Of a stretch of DNA of 33,728 nucleotides, positions 9,281 through 17,442 are shown piece after piece. Source of the DNA: Clostridiales bacterium (GTDB lineage Bacteria; Bacillota; Clostridia; Christensenellales; Aristaeellaceae); the NCBI GenBank assembly GCA_024695415.1, contig JAILIE010000063.1, positions 1-33,728 of the forward strand, given 5' to 3'. A model generated the notes under the pieces. It was not told the DNA's origin. It saw nothing but the letters and a program-made list of their open reading frames with translations, and made no database searches. Numbering within the stretch: the first letter of the stretch is position 1; the number at the start of each line of letters is the position of its first letter. A program made the position numbers and the translations under genes.

Positions 9281-10176
9281 CGGAGACGAACGAAGGATTC
9301 CCGCGCGGGACGCTCATCCGCGGGATCGGCAGTTTCTATACCGCGCGGGACGAAAGCGGGGAAGACCATACCCTGCGCTGCAAGAAGAAATTCCGGCACC
9401 GGGGCATGACCCCGATGATCGGGGACGAGGTGCTGTTCTCGCCCGGGACGGGGGAGGAGCACGGGTGGATCGAGGAGATCCTGCCCCGGAAGACGGAGTG
9501 CCTGAGGCCGCCGGTGGCGAACGTGACGCGGCTGGTGATCGTCCTTTCTCCGGTGCCGGAGGCGGACCTGCTTCTGACGGACCGGCTGATCGCCCGGGCG
9601 GCCGCCCAGGGGATGGACGTCGTGATCGCGGTGAACAAGAGCGACCTGGACGACGGGATGGCGGAGACGATCCGCGCGCAGTACCGGGCCGCCGGGATCC
9701 CGGTGCTGAAGGTCTGCGCGAGGAAGAAGGAAGGCCTGGAGGAACTGCGGGAAGCCATGGCGGGCAGCCTGTGCTGCATGACCGGGCAAAGCGGCGCGGG
9801 AAAGAGCACGCTGCTGAACGCGCTGATGGGCCTGGACCTGGAAACCGGGGATATCAGCCGGAAGATCTCCCGGGGAAAGAACACCACAAGGCAGGCTGAG
9901 CTGATCGAGAAGGACGGGCTGCGGGTCATGGACACCGCGGGGTTCAACCTGCTGGAGGCCGAAAGGCAGCTGGAGCCGGAGAAGCTGAAGGAGCGGTATC
10001 CGGAATTCCGGGAATACGAGGGGAAATGCCGGTTCCGGGAATGCCTGCACGACCGGGAGCCCGGCTGCGCGGTACGGGAAGCCGCGGAGGCGGGGATCCT
10101 GAGCAAAGAGCGGGTGGGACGGTACCGGATCCTGCTGGGGGAAATCAGAGAAGTATGGAGGGCCCGATATGATTAA
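9277..10176 (+). CDS. rsgA: Ribosome small-subunit-dependent GTPase A
   Basis: Circularly permuted GTPase that checks late maturation of the 30S subunit. The order of GTPase motifs is permuted as expected: G4 NKSD at 120-123 precedes G1 GQSGAGKS at 170-177 and G3 DTAG at 219-222. An OB-fold N-terminal domain occupies about 1-75. The C-terminal zinc site is visible as C251, C256, H258 and C264. The ATG overlaps the prkC stop (ATGA) and the stop overlaps the rpe start by eight bases. The prkC-rsgA-rpe order is the usual one in Bacillota. At 299 residues it is full length. Confidence 0.97.
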   Translation: MTETNEGFPRGTLIRGIGSFYTARDESGEDHTLRCKKKFRHRGMTPMIGDEVLFSPGTGEEHGWIEEILPRKTECLRPPVANVTRLVIVLSPVPEADLLLTDRLIARAAAQGMDVVIAVNKSDLDDGMAETIRAQYRAAGIPVLKVCARKKEGLEELREAMAGSLCCMTGQSGAGKSTLLNALMGLDLETGDISRKISRGKNTTRQAELIEKDGLRVMDTAGFNLLEAERQLEPEKLKERYPEFREYEGKCRFRECLHDREPGCAVREAAEAGILSKERVGRYRILLGEIREVWRARYD

Positions 10177-10825
10177 GGTGGCGCCGAGTATCCTGGCCGC
10201 GGATCCCATCAACCTGGAGCGGGACGTCCGCCGGGCGGTGGAATCCGGGTGCGACTGGCTGCACGTGGACGTGATGGACGCCCATTTCGTGCCGAACCTG
10301 GCCTATACGCCGGACGTGGTGCGGCGGCTGAAGGAATCCTTTTCCGTGCCGCTGGACGTGCACCTGATGATGGACGAGCCGGAGACATTGCTGGAGGCCT
10401 TCCTGAAGGCCGGCGCGGACGTGCTGACGATCCACGCGGAGATCGGGGAGAAAGCTGCGGGATTACTGGAGATAATCCGGGAGAGCGGCGCGCTCGCGGG
10501 GATCGCCCTGCGGCCGGGAACGCCGCTGGAGGCGATCGACGGCCTGAAGGAGAAAGCGGACCTGGTGCTCACGATGACCGTGGAACCGGGGTTCGGCGGC
10601 CAGAAGATGGACGAGCGCGTGCTGGACAAGATCCGCGCGCTGCGGGACAGCGGATACGGCGGATATATCGAGGCGGACGGCGGAATCCGGGAGGACAACC
10701 TGCAGCGCCTGATCGACAGCGGCCTGACCGCCGCGGTGATGGGCACCGCGCTGTTCAGGATCGCGGACATGCGGGCGGCGGTGGAGCGGATCCACCAGAT
10801 GAAAAGAACGAAAAACGAGGAATGA
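10169..10825 (+). CDS. rpe: Ribulose-phosphate 3-epimerase
   Basis: Interconverts ribulose 5-phosphate and xylulose 5-phosphate in the pentose phosphate pathway. The 218-residue TIM-barrel shows HVDVMDAHFVPNLAY (metal-binding H and D), the second metal histidine in LDVHLMM, MTVEPGFGGQ with the loop over the active site, and EADGGI near the phosphate site. The ATG at 10169 overlaps the end of rsgA by eight bases and has ATGGAGG upstream. Nothing is unusual apart from the overlap. Confidence 0.97.
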   Translation: MIKVAPSILAADPINLERDVRRAVESGCDWLHVDVMDAHFVPNLAYTPDVVRRLKESFSVPLDVHLMMDEPETLLEAFLKAGADVLTIHAEIGEKAAGLLEIIRESGALAGIALRPGTPLEAIDGLKEKADLVLTMTVEPGFGGQKMDERVLDKIRALRDSGYGGYIEADGGIREDNLQRLIDSGLTAAVMGTALFRIADMRAAVERIHQMKRTKNEE

Positions 10826-10827
10826 GG

Positions 10828-12174
10828 ATGCGTCAGGATACGATCGCGGCAATCGCCACGGCGCCGGGCATGGGCGGGATCGGCATTATCCGGCTCAGCG
10901 GCCCGGAGGCGGAAAGGATCCTGTATGACCTGTTCGTGCCGGCGAAGGGCAAAAAGCCGCTGGAAAACCGGAAGCTGACCTACGGCCGGATCATGGACGG
11001 GGAGGAAACCGCGGACGAGTGCATGGCGGTGGTCATGAAGGCGCCGGGCAGCTATACCCGGGAGGACGTGGCGGAGATCCAGAGCCACGGCGGAACCAGG
11101 GTGCTGAACCGGGTGCTGGACCTGTGTATCGCGCGCGGGGCGCGGCTGGCGGAGAGCGGGGAGTTCACCCGAAGGGCGTTCGTCAACGGGCGGATCGACC
11201 TGAGCCGCGCGGAGGCCGTAATGAGCCTGATCTCCGCCCGCGGGGAGCAGGAATACCGCTCCGCCGTGCGCCAGATGGAGGGCGGCACCGCGGACTTTAT
11301 CCGGAAGGCGTCGGACGACCTGTATGAACTGCAGGCCGGCCTGGCCGCCTGCATCGACTATCCGGAGGAGATCAGCGACGAGGAGGGCACCGGGATGCTG
11401 CGCCCGGGGCTGGAGAAGCTGATCGCCACCCTGTCCGGCGCGATGGACGAGCGGTCCTCCCGCCTGATCCACGACGGGCTGAAGGTGACGCTGTACGGCA
11501 CGCCGAACGCGGGCAAGAGCAGCCTGCTCAACGCCCTGCTGGGCCAGGAGCGGGCCATCGTGACCAGCATTCCGGGCACCACGCGGGATACCGTGGAGGG
11601 CGAGATCACGCTGGACGGGATCCGGATCCTTCTGACGGACACCGCGGGCCTGCGGGAGACCGAGGACCCGATCGAGCGCATCGGCGTGGAGCGGTCCGAG
11701 AAGGCAAGGCGGGACGCGGACGTGGCGATCCTGGTGCTGGACGGATCGCGGGAGCTGACGGAAGACGAAACAGACCGGATTCTGAATTTGACGGACCGGG
11801 AGATCGTGGTCATCAACAAGAACGACCTGGCGGAAAAGACGACGGCGGAGACCGTGAAAGCACTGAAGCCGGACGCGAAGTGCGTGTCCCTGTCGGCGCT
11901 GGACGAGGAGAGCCTGAAGCCGCTGAAGGATATGCTGCGGGAGAGGACCGCGGTGACGGACAATCTGGCGCTGACCCAGCCGCGGCACCTGGATGCGGCG
12001 CGGCGGGCGCTGAAAGCGCTGAAGGACGCGCTGATGACGCTGGATCAGATGACGCCGGACATGGCGGCCACCGACCTGCAGGCCGCGCAGGCGGCCCTGG
12101 GGGAGATCACGGGGGACCGGGCGGACGAGAAGCTGCTGGACAGCGTGTTCAGCCGGTTCTGCGTCGGAAAATAA
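10828..12174 (+). CDS. mnmE: tRNA uridine-5-carboxymethylaminomethyl(34) synthesis GTPase
   Basis: GTPase that, with MnmG, modifies the wobble uridine of certain tRNAs. The 448-residue product has the folate-binding N domain (about 1-118), a helical domain, and an inserted G domain with G1 GTPNAGKS from 224, TTRDT (G2), DTAGLRETEDPIE (G3) and NKND (G4). It ends in the invariant C-terminal FCVGK motif, whose cysteine is essential. Two starts are possible: the ATG at 10822 overlaps the rpe stop as ATGA, while the ATG at 10828 has GAGG at 10817-10820 at normal spacing. I chose the latter, but two extra residues cannot be excluded. Confidence 0.96.
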   Translation: MRQDTIAAIATAPGMGGIGIIRLSGPEAERILYDLFVPAKGKKPLENRKLTYGRIMDGEETADECMAVVMKAPGSYTREDVAEIQSHGGTRVLNRVLDLCIARGARLAESGEFTRRAFVNGRIDLSRAEAVMSLISARGEQEYRSAVRQMEGGTADFIRKASDDLYELQAGLAACIDYPEEISDEEGTGMLRPGLEKLIATLSGAMDERSSRLIHDGLKVTLYGTPNAGKSSLLNALLGQERAIVTSIPGTTRDTVEGEITLDGIRILLTDTAGLRETEDPIERIGVERSEKARRDADVAILVLDGSRELTEDETDRILNLTDREIVVINKNDLAEKTTAETVKALKPDAKCVSLSALDEESLKPLKDMLRERTAVTDNLALTQPRHLDAARRALKALKDALMTLDQMTPDMAATDLQAAQAALGEITGDRADEKLLDSVFSRFCVGK

Positions 12175-12188
12175 CGGAGGAAAAAAAC

Positions 12189-13316
12189 ATGGCACAGTCG
12201 GTGATCAGCGGAAGGGACAGCCTGAGGAACATCCTGAAGCTGACGGAAAAACTGAATATCCGCCGGCCGATGATCGTCGGCACGGAGCCGCTGCCGGGGA
12301 CGCTGATGAAAAAGGCGCCGGCGCTGCTGGAATGCCCGGTGTTCTCCGCCTTCCATTCGAACCCGGACCTGAAGGACGCGGCGGAAGGCATCCGGCTTTT
12401 CCGCGAAAGCGAATGCGACGGGCTGATCTCCATCGGCGGCGGATCAAGCATCGACACGGCGAAGGCCATCAAGGCCATGATGTACGCCGGGAGCGCGGAA
12501 GACACGGCGGTGAAACGGTACCCGGAGGAAATGCCGCTCAGGCATATCGCCATTCCCGGCACGGCGGGCACCGGATCCGAGGCGACGCAGATCGCCGTGG
12601 TGTACGTGGACGGGAAAAAGGTGAGCCTGAACCATCCGAAGCTGCTGCCCGACGGCGTGGTACTGGACGCCGCGCTGCTGGACAGCCTGCCGGTATACCA
12701 TAAGAAGAGCTGCGCGCTGGACGCGCTGGCCCAGGGGATCGAAAGCTACTGGTGTAAAAGCGCGAACGACGACAGCCGGGTGCACGCGTACCTGGCGATC
12801 CTCGGGGTGCTGGACAACCTGAAGGCCTACCTGGAAGGCGATCCGCACGCGGCGGAAGAGATGCTCGACGCCTCCTACCAGAGCGGCAAGGCGATCCAGA
12901 TCACCCGGACCACCGCGGCGCACGCCATGTCCTATATGCTGACGAAGAAGATGGGCTACGCCCACGGGCACGCCGTCATGCTGACCCTGCCGACGCTGTG
13001 GGACATGATGGCGGACCGGGAGGACATGCAGGAGGTGCTCGGGAGCATCACCGGGATCATGCGCCTGGGGGATCCGCGGATGGTGTCCCGGATGCTGCGG
13101 GGCATCCTGTACGACCTGGAGATGGAAATCCCCGCGATGCCGGATGAGGAGACGCTGGACGAGCTGGCGGATTCCGTGAACACGGAGCGGCTGCAGAACC
13201 ACCCGGCGGCGCTGTCCCGCAATGACGTGAAGGAAGCCTACCGGAAGGCGTTCACGCCCCAGTGCGCGGCGGAGAAGCAGGCCTGCATCGATATCTGGAA
13301 GTACTACAACAGCTGA
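12189..13316 (+). CDS. Iron-containing alcohol dehydrogenase family protein (phosphonoacetaldehyde reductase-like subgroup possible)
   Basis: Member of the type III (metal-dependent) alcohol dehydrogenase family, reducing an aldehyde with NAD(P)H. The 375-residue product has the nucleotide motif GGGSSID at 83-89 and the GTAGTGSE segment near 124-131. The metal site reads D178, Q182, H245 and H259, so the usual first histidine is a glutamine. I recall DALxQxIES as a feature of phosphonoacetaldehyde reductase-like members, but no phosphonate gene is nearby, so the substrate is open. The ATG at 12189 is supported by GGAGG at 12176-12180; the open frame upstream overlaps mnmE and is ignored. It sits between tRNA-modification and radC genes, an unusual place for a metabolic enzyme. 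Confidence 0.85.
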   Translation: MAQSVISGRDSLRNILKLTEKLNIRRPMIVGTEPLPGTLMKKAPALLECPVFSAFHSNPDLKDAAEGIRLFRESECDGLISIGGGSSIDTAKAIKAMMYAGSAEDTAVKRYPEEMPLRHIAIPGTAGTGSEATQIAVVYVDGKKVSLNHPKLLPDGVVLDAALLDSLPVYHKKSCALDALAQGIESYWCKSANDDSRVHAYLAILGVLDNLKAYLEGDPHAAEEMLDASYQSGKAIQITRTTAAHAMSYMLTKKMGYAHGHAVMLTLPTLWDMMADREDMQEVLGSITGIMRLGDPRMVSRMLRGILYDLEMEIPAMPDEETLDELADSVNTERLQNHPAALSRNDVKEAYRKAFTPQCAAEKQACIDIWKYYNS

Positions 13317-13335
13317 GCGGCGAAAGGATACGGAC

Positions 13336-14166
13336 ATGAAGGAACCGAAGATCTGCGGAATGAACCTGGACAAATGGAAGGAAAGCTACCTGGATCCGGA
13401 AAGCGTCCTGCCGGAAGCGGAAGAGCTGCGGGAAACGGCGGCGCTGCCCGGGAAGGACAGGGAAAAGAAGATCAATGTCCATGAGGGCCACCGGGAGAAA
13501 CTGCGGACACGCTTTATCCAGGAGAACGGGTTTGAACACTTCGAGGACCACCAGATCCTGGAACTGCTGCTTTTTTACGCCAACACACGGGGCGACACGA
13601 ATCCCATTGCCCACGCGCTGCTGGACGAGTTCGGATCATTGAAGAACGTGCTCGAAGCCCGGCCCGAGATGCTGATGAACGTAAAGGGCGTCGGGGAGGC
13701 CGCGGCCATCCTGATCTCCATGGTGGTACCGCTGACGCGGGTATGGAACCGGTGCGCCATGGCGGTGCCGACGAAGATCGGCAACAGCCGGGAGGCGGAG
13801 AAGTACTGCCTGTCCATCCTGGCCGGGCACCGGACGGAGCGGTTCTACGTGATCGCGCTGAACGCGCAGTGCAACATCATCGGGGAGCGGAAGATCTCCG
13901 ACGGGTCGCTGAGCGAGGTGTCGGCCTATCCGCGGCTGGTGATGGAGACCGCGCTGAACTACAACGCCCACAGCGTGCTTCTGTGCCACAACCATCCGGG
14001 CGGAACCTGCGCGCCGTCGGCGGAGGACATCTCCTCCACGCTGCAGCTGCAGCGGCTGCTGAACGGCGTCGGCATCCTGGTGCTGGACCACATCATCGTG
14101 GCGGGAAGCCGGACATACAGTATGATTGAACACGGAGATATCGATTACCGGCTGCGGAACCGGTAA
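13336..14166 (+). CDS. radC: RadC family protein (JAB/MPN+ metalloprotease fold)
   Basis: Conserved bacterial protein once linked to DNA repair, whose true role is unsettled. The 276-residue product has a helix-hairpin-helix region (MNVKGVGEAAA, near residue 120) and a C-terminal JAMM-type metal motif CHNHPGG followed by the aspartate in PSAEDIS. Compared with typical RadC of about 220-230 residues it has about 45 extra N-terminal residues, rich in Glu and Lys. The ATG at 13336 was kept because the gene begins 19 bases after the previous stop and has GAAAGGA upstream. Confidence 0.9.
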   Translation: MKEPKICGMNLDKWKESYLDPESVLPEAEELRETAALPGKDREKKINVHEGHREKLRTRFIQENGFEHFEDHQILELLLFYANTRGDTNPIAHALLDEFGSLKNVLEARPEMLMNVKGVGEAAAILISMVVPLTRVWNRCAMAVPTKIGNSREAEKYCLSILAGHRTERFYVIALNAQCNIIGERKISDGSLSEVSAYPRLVMETALNYNAHSVLLCHNHPGGTCAPSAEDISSTLQLQRLLNGVGILVLDHIIVAGSRTYSMIEHGDIDYRLRNR

Positions 14167-14190
14167 GGAAAACATCTGACGGAGAAGCGT

Positions 14191-14826
14191 ATGAAGAAAA
14201 AGAAGAAACCCAAGGCGGTCAGCGTCATCCTGAAAGTCGCGCTGATCCTGGCGCTGGCCGGGATTCTCGGCTACTGCGGCATCATCGGCATGATCTGCGC
14301 GGAGGAGGGCAAGGTGGCGAAGGAACTGGACGGGGAAATGGCGTATGACGCGGTGATCGTGCTCGGCGCGCAGGTGCGCCCGGACGGCACGCCCAGCGTG
14401 CAGTTGACCTGGCGGCTGGACGCCGCGAAGGACGCCTGGGAGAAGCATCACGTGCCCGTGGTCGTCTGCGGCGCGCAGGGCGGGGACGAACCCATGCCGG
14501 AGTCCGCGGCCATGAAGGCGTACCTGGTGGAAAAGGGGATTCCCGCGGAGATGATCCTGGAGGATCCCGAATCCTTCAACACCAACCAGAACCTGCAGAA
14601 CGCGAAGAAGCTGCTGGCGGACTATCCGGACGTGGAAAGGGTGCTGATCGTGACCAGCGACTACCACGTGCCGCGGTCCCTGGCGATCGCCCGGGACCTG
14701 GGATACGAGGCGATCGGGCTGGGCAGCCCCTGCCTGCCGGAATACTGGATCAAGAACCACGCGCGGGAGGCGCTGGCCTGGTGCAAATACTGGGCGGTCA
14801 AATACCTGCATATTCCCCTGAAATAA
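14191..14826 (+). CDS. YdcF/SanA-type DUF218 membrane-anchored protein
   Basis: The 211-residue product starts with a lysine-rich cytoplasmic end (MKKKKKPK), one hydrophobic segment at about 13-35, then a DUF218 domain predicted to lie outside the membrane. Family hallmarks are DAVIVLGAQVRPDGTPS, the GAQGGDE glycine loop, ESFNTNQNL and VTSDYHVPRS near the end. Relatives (SanA, ElyC, YdcF) are implicated in envelope integrity or carrier-lipid metabolism, but no reaction is firmly known. It follows radC by 24 bases and precedes rsmG by 21, so it belongs to the same transcription run. Confidence 0.85.
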   Translation: MKKKKKPKAVSVILKVALILALAGILGYCGIIGMICAEEGKVAKELDGEMAYDAVIVLGAQVRPDGTPSVQLTWRLDAAKDAWEKHHVPVVVCGAQGGDEPMPESAAMKAYLVEKGIPAEMILEDPESFNTNQNLQNAKKLLADYPDVERVLIVTSDYHVPRSLAIARDLGYEAIGLGSPCLPEYWIKNHAREALAWCKYWAVKYLHIPLK

Positions 14827-14847
14827 CACACGGCCGGAGGAGAAGAC

Positions 14848-15570
14848 ATGACGCCAGGCGATATCCGCGAGAGGCTATGCCGGAACGAAATCCCGTACGG
14901 GGAGGACGTGCCGGAAAAGCTGGCGGTATATATGAAGCTTCTGGAAGAATGGAATACGAAGATCGACCTGATCGCCCCGGCGGAGGAAGACGAGGTGCTG
15001 GACCTCCATTTCATCGACAGCCTGGCGGTGCTGAAGACCGGGCTTATGCCGGAGGGGGGCCGCGTGATCGACATCGGCACCGGGGCGGGCTTTCCCGGCA
15101 TGGCGCTGGCAATCGCGCGGGAAGGGCTGGACGTGACGCTGATGGACGCCCAGAAGAAGCGCCTGGGCTTCCTGGAAAAGGTGGCGGCGGAAACGGGATT
15201 GAAGAACGTGACGATCGTTCATTCCCGGGCTGAGGACGCCGCGAAGAAAAAAGAATACCGCGAGCAATTCGACATTGCCGCGGCACGGGCGGTGGCCCCG
15301 CTGAATGTACTGGTGGAATATTTGCTGCCCTTTGTGAGGATCGGCGGCAGCGCGCTGTGCTGGAAGGGCCCGGCGGTCAACGACGAGCTGGAGTCCGGGC
15401 GGCGCGCCGCGCACCTGGTCGGCGGGCGGCTGGAGATGCCGGTCCGCTGCCCCGTGGCCGGAAGGGAATGGGATCATTTGATCCTGCCCGTCCGGAAAAC
15501 GGAGCGGACGGCGGCGGCTTACCCGCGCCGGTCCGGCGTACCCAAGGCGGCGCCTTTGGCGAGCAAATAG
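14848..15570 (+). CDS. rsmG: 16S rRNA (guanine-527-N7)-methyltransferase
   Basis: S-adenosylmethionine-dependent enzyme that forms m7G527 in 16S rRNA. The 240-residue product has the family signature LHFIDSLAVL followed by the SAM-binding loop DIGTGAGFPGMALA, then LMDAQKKRLGFL and AARAVAPLNVLVEYLLP. The end YPRRSGVPKAAPL is the usual conserved terminal motif, so the C terminus is genuine even though it overlaps the oppositely oriented ROK gene by 52 bases. The ATG at 14848 has GGAGGAG upstream. It is the last gene of the + strand run; no terminator hairpin is visible after it. Confidence 0.96.
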   Translation: MTPGDIRERLCRNEIPYGEDVPEKLAVYMKLLEEWNTKIDLIAPAEEDEVLDLHFIDSLAVLKTGLMPEGGRVIDIGTGAGFPGMALAIAREGLDVTLMDAQKKRLGFLEKVAAETGLKNVTIVHSRAEDAAKKKEYREQFDIAAARAVAPLNVLVEYLLPFVRIGGSALCWKGPAVNDELESGRRAAHLVGGRLEMPVRCPVAGREWDHLILPVRKTERTAAAYPRRSGVPKAAPLASK

Positions 15571-16412
15571 GCGCCGGTAATCCCGCTGGCCGTACCGAGG
15601 CCAGGTTCGACAATCACATTATCCAGATGACCCAGGAGACGCGCGGGGATATACCCGTTCAGCAGCTCCAGGGTTTTTTCGCGTATGGAATCAAAGAGGA
15701 ACTTCTGCTGCATGACGCCGCCGCCGAGGATGATCCGCTCCGGGGAGAAGGAAAGCAGCGCGGCGGCGCACAGCTGGGCCAGGTAGCCGGATTCCAGGTC
15801 CCAGGCGGGATGGTCCGGCGGGAGTTCCTTCGCGGACTGCCCCCAGCGCTTTTCGATCGCCGGGCCGGCGGCCAGGCCCTCCAGGCAGTGGGCGTGGTAG
15901 GGGCAGAAGCCGTCCGGCGAAGGATCCTCCGGCGCGGGAACGACGGAGATATGCCCGATCTCCGGGTGCATCAGGCCGTGGACCGGTTTGCCGTTCATGA
16001 TCAGGCCGCCGCCGATGCCGGTGCCGACCGTGACATACAGGCTGACGGAGGTGCCGCGGGCGGCGCCGAGCTCCGCCTCGGCCAGGGCCGCGCCGTTGAC
16101 GTCCGTATCGATCGCGGCGGGGATGGACAGCTCCTTCTCAAAGACGGAGAGGATCGGGTAATTGCGCCAGGGGAGCTTCGGCGTCATCGTAATGGAGCCG
16201 TAGGTTTCCGAGGCGGGGTTCAGGTCCAGCGGCCCGAAGCAGCCGATGCCCAGGGCGGCGAGGCTGAAGCCGCGGTAATAGTCCAGCATCGCCGGCATGG
16301 TTTCATCCGGCGTCCGCGTCGGGACCGAGATCCGGGAGACGGTATTTCCTTCTTCATCCATGACCGCCAGGACCATCTTCGTCCCGCCGGCCTCCAGCGC
16401 GCCGTAGTACAT
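15519..16412 (-). CDS. scrK: ROK-family fructokinase
   Basis: Sugar kinase, most likely ATP-dependent fructokinase giving fructose 6-phosphate. The 297-residue product has the N-terminal phosphate loop EAGGTKMVLAV, catalytic D104 in DTDVNGAA, and the glycine loop GTGIGGGL. The zinc site of the YdhR/GmuE/ScrK subgroup is present as H154, C170, H173 and C176 (EIGHISV, then CPYHAHC), which favours fructose over glucose or N-acetylmannosamine. The longer open frame begins at 16475, but the ATG at 16412 starts the family N terminus and has GGGAGGAT upstream. The final residues are antisense to the end of rsmG. Other sugars remain possible. Confidence 0.9.
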   Translation of the reverse strand: MYYGALEAGGTKMVLAVMDEEGNTVSRISVPTRTPDETMPAMLDYYRGFSLAALGIGCFGPLDLNPASETYGSITMTPKLPWRNYPILSVFEKELSIPAAIDTDVNGAALAEAELGAARGTSVSLYVTVGTGIGGGLIMNGKPVHGLMHPEIGHISVVPAPEDPSPDGFCPYHAHCLEGLAAGPAIEKRWGQSAKELPPDHPAWDLESGYLAQLCAAALLSFSPERIILGGGVMQQKFLFDSIREKTLELLNGYIPARLLGHLDNVIVEPGLGTASGITGAYLLAKGAALGTPDRRG

Positions 16413-16439
16413 GCTGTTATCCTCCCGCGTTTTTTGTTT

Positions 16440-16468
16440 ATTATAACACTTAAGATATTTTAATCCAA
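16440..16468 (-). promoter_or_regulatory. promoter of the fructokinase gene
   Basis: On the - strand, TTGGAT (16468-16463) and TATAAT (16445-16440) are separated by 17 bases, with an extended TG at 16448-16447. The start codon lies 27 bases further on. A strong AT-rich island within GC-rich DNA supports it. It is transcribed away from the DUF4342 gene. Confidence 0.65.
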
Positions 16469-16568
16469 TTCTCATCTGAAAGTAACGCGTTTCTCAAGCA
16501 AGGGCCGGAAAAGGATGATATCATACGCTCGTCGGGTGAGGAGAGACCCGGCGGAGGAGGAAGAAGAA

Positions 16569-17384
16569 ATGGCAAGCTATTCCATGGAGGACATCGAACT
16601 GATCCGCCGCAGGAGCGGGATGAGCTATGAGGAAGCGGTCGCCCTGCTGGATTACCACGACGGAAGCGTGGCGAGGGCGCTGGTGGACCTGGAGAGAAAC
16701 GGAAGACTGAAGGAGGAAGAGAAGAAAATGGAAACCACGATGAAGAAGACGGACGCGAAGAACCAGAACAAGTTTATGAACTTCGTTCAGCAGCTGTACA
16801 AGACCCGCGTCAAGGTCAAGAAGGGCGACACGATCATCCTGAACCTGTCGGTGCTGTTCACGGTGCTGGCCGTGATCCTGCTGAGCCCGCACGTTACGGT
16901 GCTGGGCCTGCTGCTGGGCCTTCTGTTCGGATACCGCATCACGATCGACAAGGACGACAAGGACTTCGAGATCGAGGGCGTCGAAAAGATGGTTAAGAGC
17001 GCGGCCGACAACGTCCGCAGCGCGGTGAACGGGATTTCCAAAGAGATCAACAGCGCGGTGGAAAAGAAGCAGGCGCAGAAGCAGGAGAAGCAGGCGGAAA
17101 AGACCGAAGCCGCGAAGAGCGAAGAAGTGAAGAGCGAAGCCGTCCAGGCCCAGGCTGCCGCTCCCGCCGAAATCACCGTCGACTCCGAGGAGGACGAAGG
17201 CGGGGCCATGCCCCTGAACACGCATATGCCCGACCTGAACGCCGGCATCGTGCGCGACCTGGAGCGGGACGTGAACGGCGCGAACGTGCCGAAGATCCAG
17301 GTGCCTGTCCGCGTGGAAAGCAAGGAAGGCGACGTGGAAGTCGAGACGGGGAACGACGGATATCATTCCGTGACCATCGGATAA
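16569..17384 (+). CDS. UBA-like / DUF4342 domain protein with charged C-terminal tail
   Basis: Function unknown. Residues 5-44 look like the UBA/NAC-type three-helix module typical of DUF4342 proteins (IELIRRRSGMSYEEAVALL). Residues about 68-125 form the DUF4342 part, with a basic stretch YKTRVKVKKGD and then a hydrophobic hairpin at about 91-122 that may enter the membrane. The rest is a low-complexity Lys/Glu/Ala/Gln region with coiled-coil character, an acidic patch, and a short conserved-looking end. The ATG at 16569 is preferred over 16515 because of the GGAGGAGG site at 16555 and the domain start. A possible extended -10 (TGATATCAT, 16516-16524) lies upstream. The two-component genes follow after 58 bases. 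Confidence 0.75.
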   Translation: MASYSMEDIELIRRRSGMSYEEAVALLDYHDGSVARALVDLERNGRLKEEEKKMETTMKKTDAKNQNKFMNFVQQLYKTRVKVKKGDTIILNLSVLFTVLAVILLSPHVTVLGLLLGLLFGYRITIDKDDKDFEIEGVEKMVKSAADNVRSAVNGISKEINSAVEKKQAQKQEKQAEKTEAAKSEEVKSEAVQAQAAAPAEITVDSEEDEGGAMPLNTHMPDLNAGIVRDLERDVNGANVPKIQVPVRVESKEGDVEVETGNDGYHSVTIG

Positions 17385-17387
17385 CGG

Positions 17388-17416
17388 TTTTCCCGGGAAC
17401 GGGATTGTGATACAAT
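17388..17416 (+). promoter_or_regulatory. putative promoter of the two-component system
   Basis: An extended -10 element, TG at 17408-17409 then TACAAT at 17411-17416, lies 26 bases before the regulator GTG. The -35 position (TTTTCC at 17388-17393, spacing 17) is poor, so activity would rest on the extended -10 or on an activator, possibly the regulator itself. Confidence 0.45.
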
Positions 17417-17442
17417 AACTCCCGGAAGAGGGAGGGAGCAAC

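Noticed and set aside
10303-12195. 630-residue antisense frame over rpe and mnmE
   Set aside because: Shadow of mnmE; no recognisable domain.
15357-16463. + strand frame of 368 residues opposite the fructokinase gene
   Set aside because: The - strand ROK protein has its full set of motifs and a promoter; the + strand translation is Arg/Gly/Gln-rich shadow.
16413-16568. Riboswitch or leader RNA in the divergent region before the DUF4342 gene
   Set aside because: Only a weak GGGT/ACCC pairing is visible near 16535-16550; no conserved riboswitch core could be recognised.
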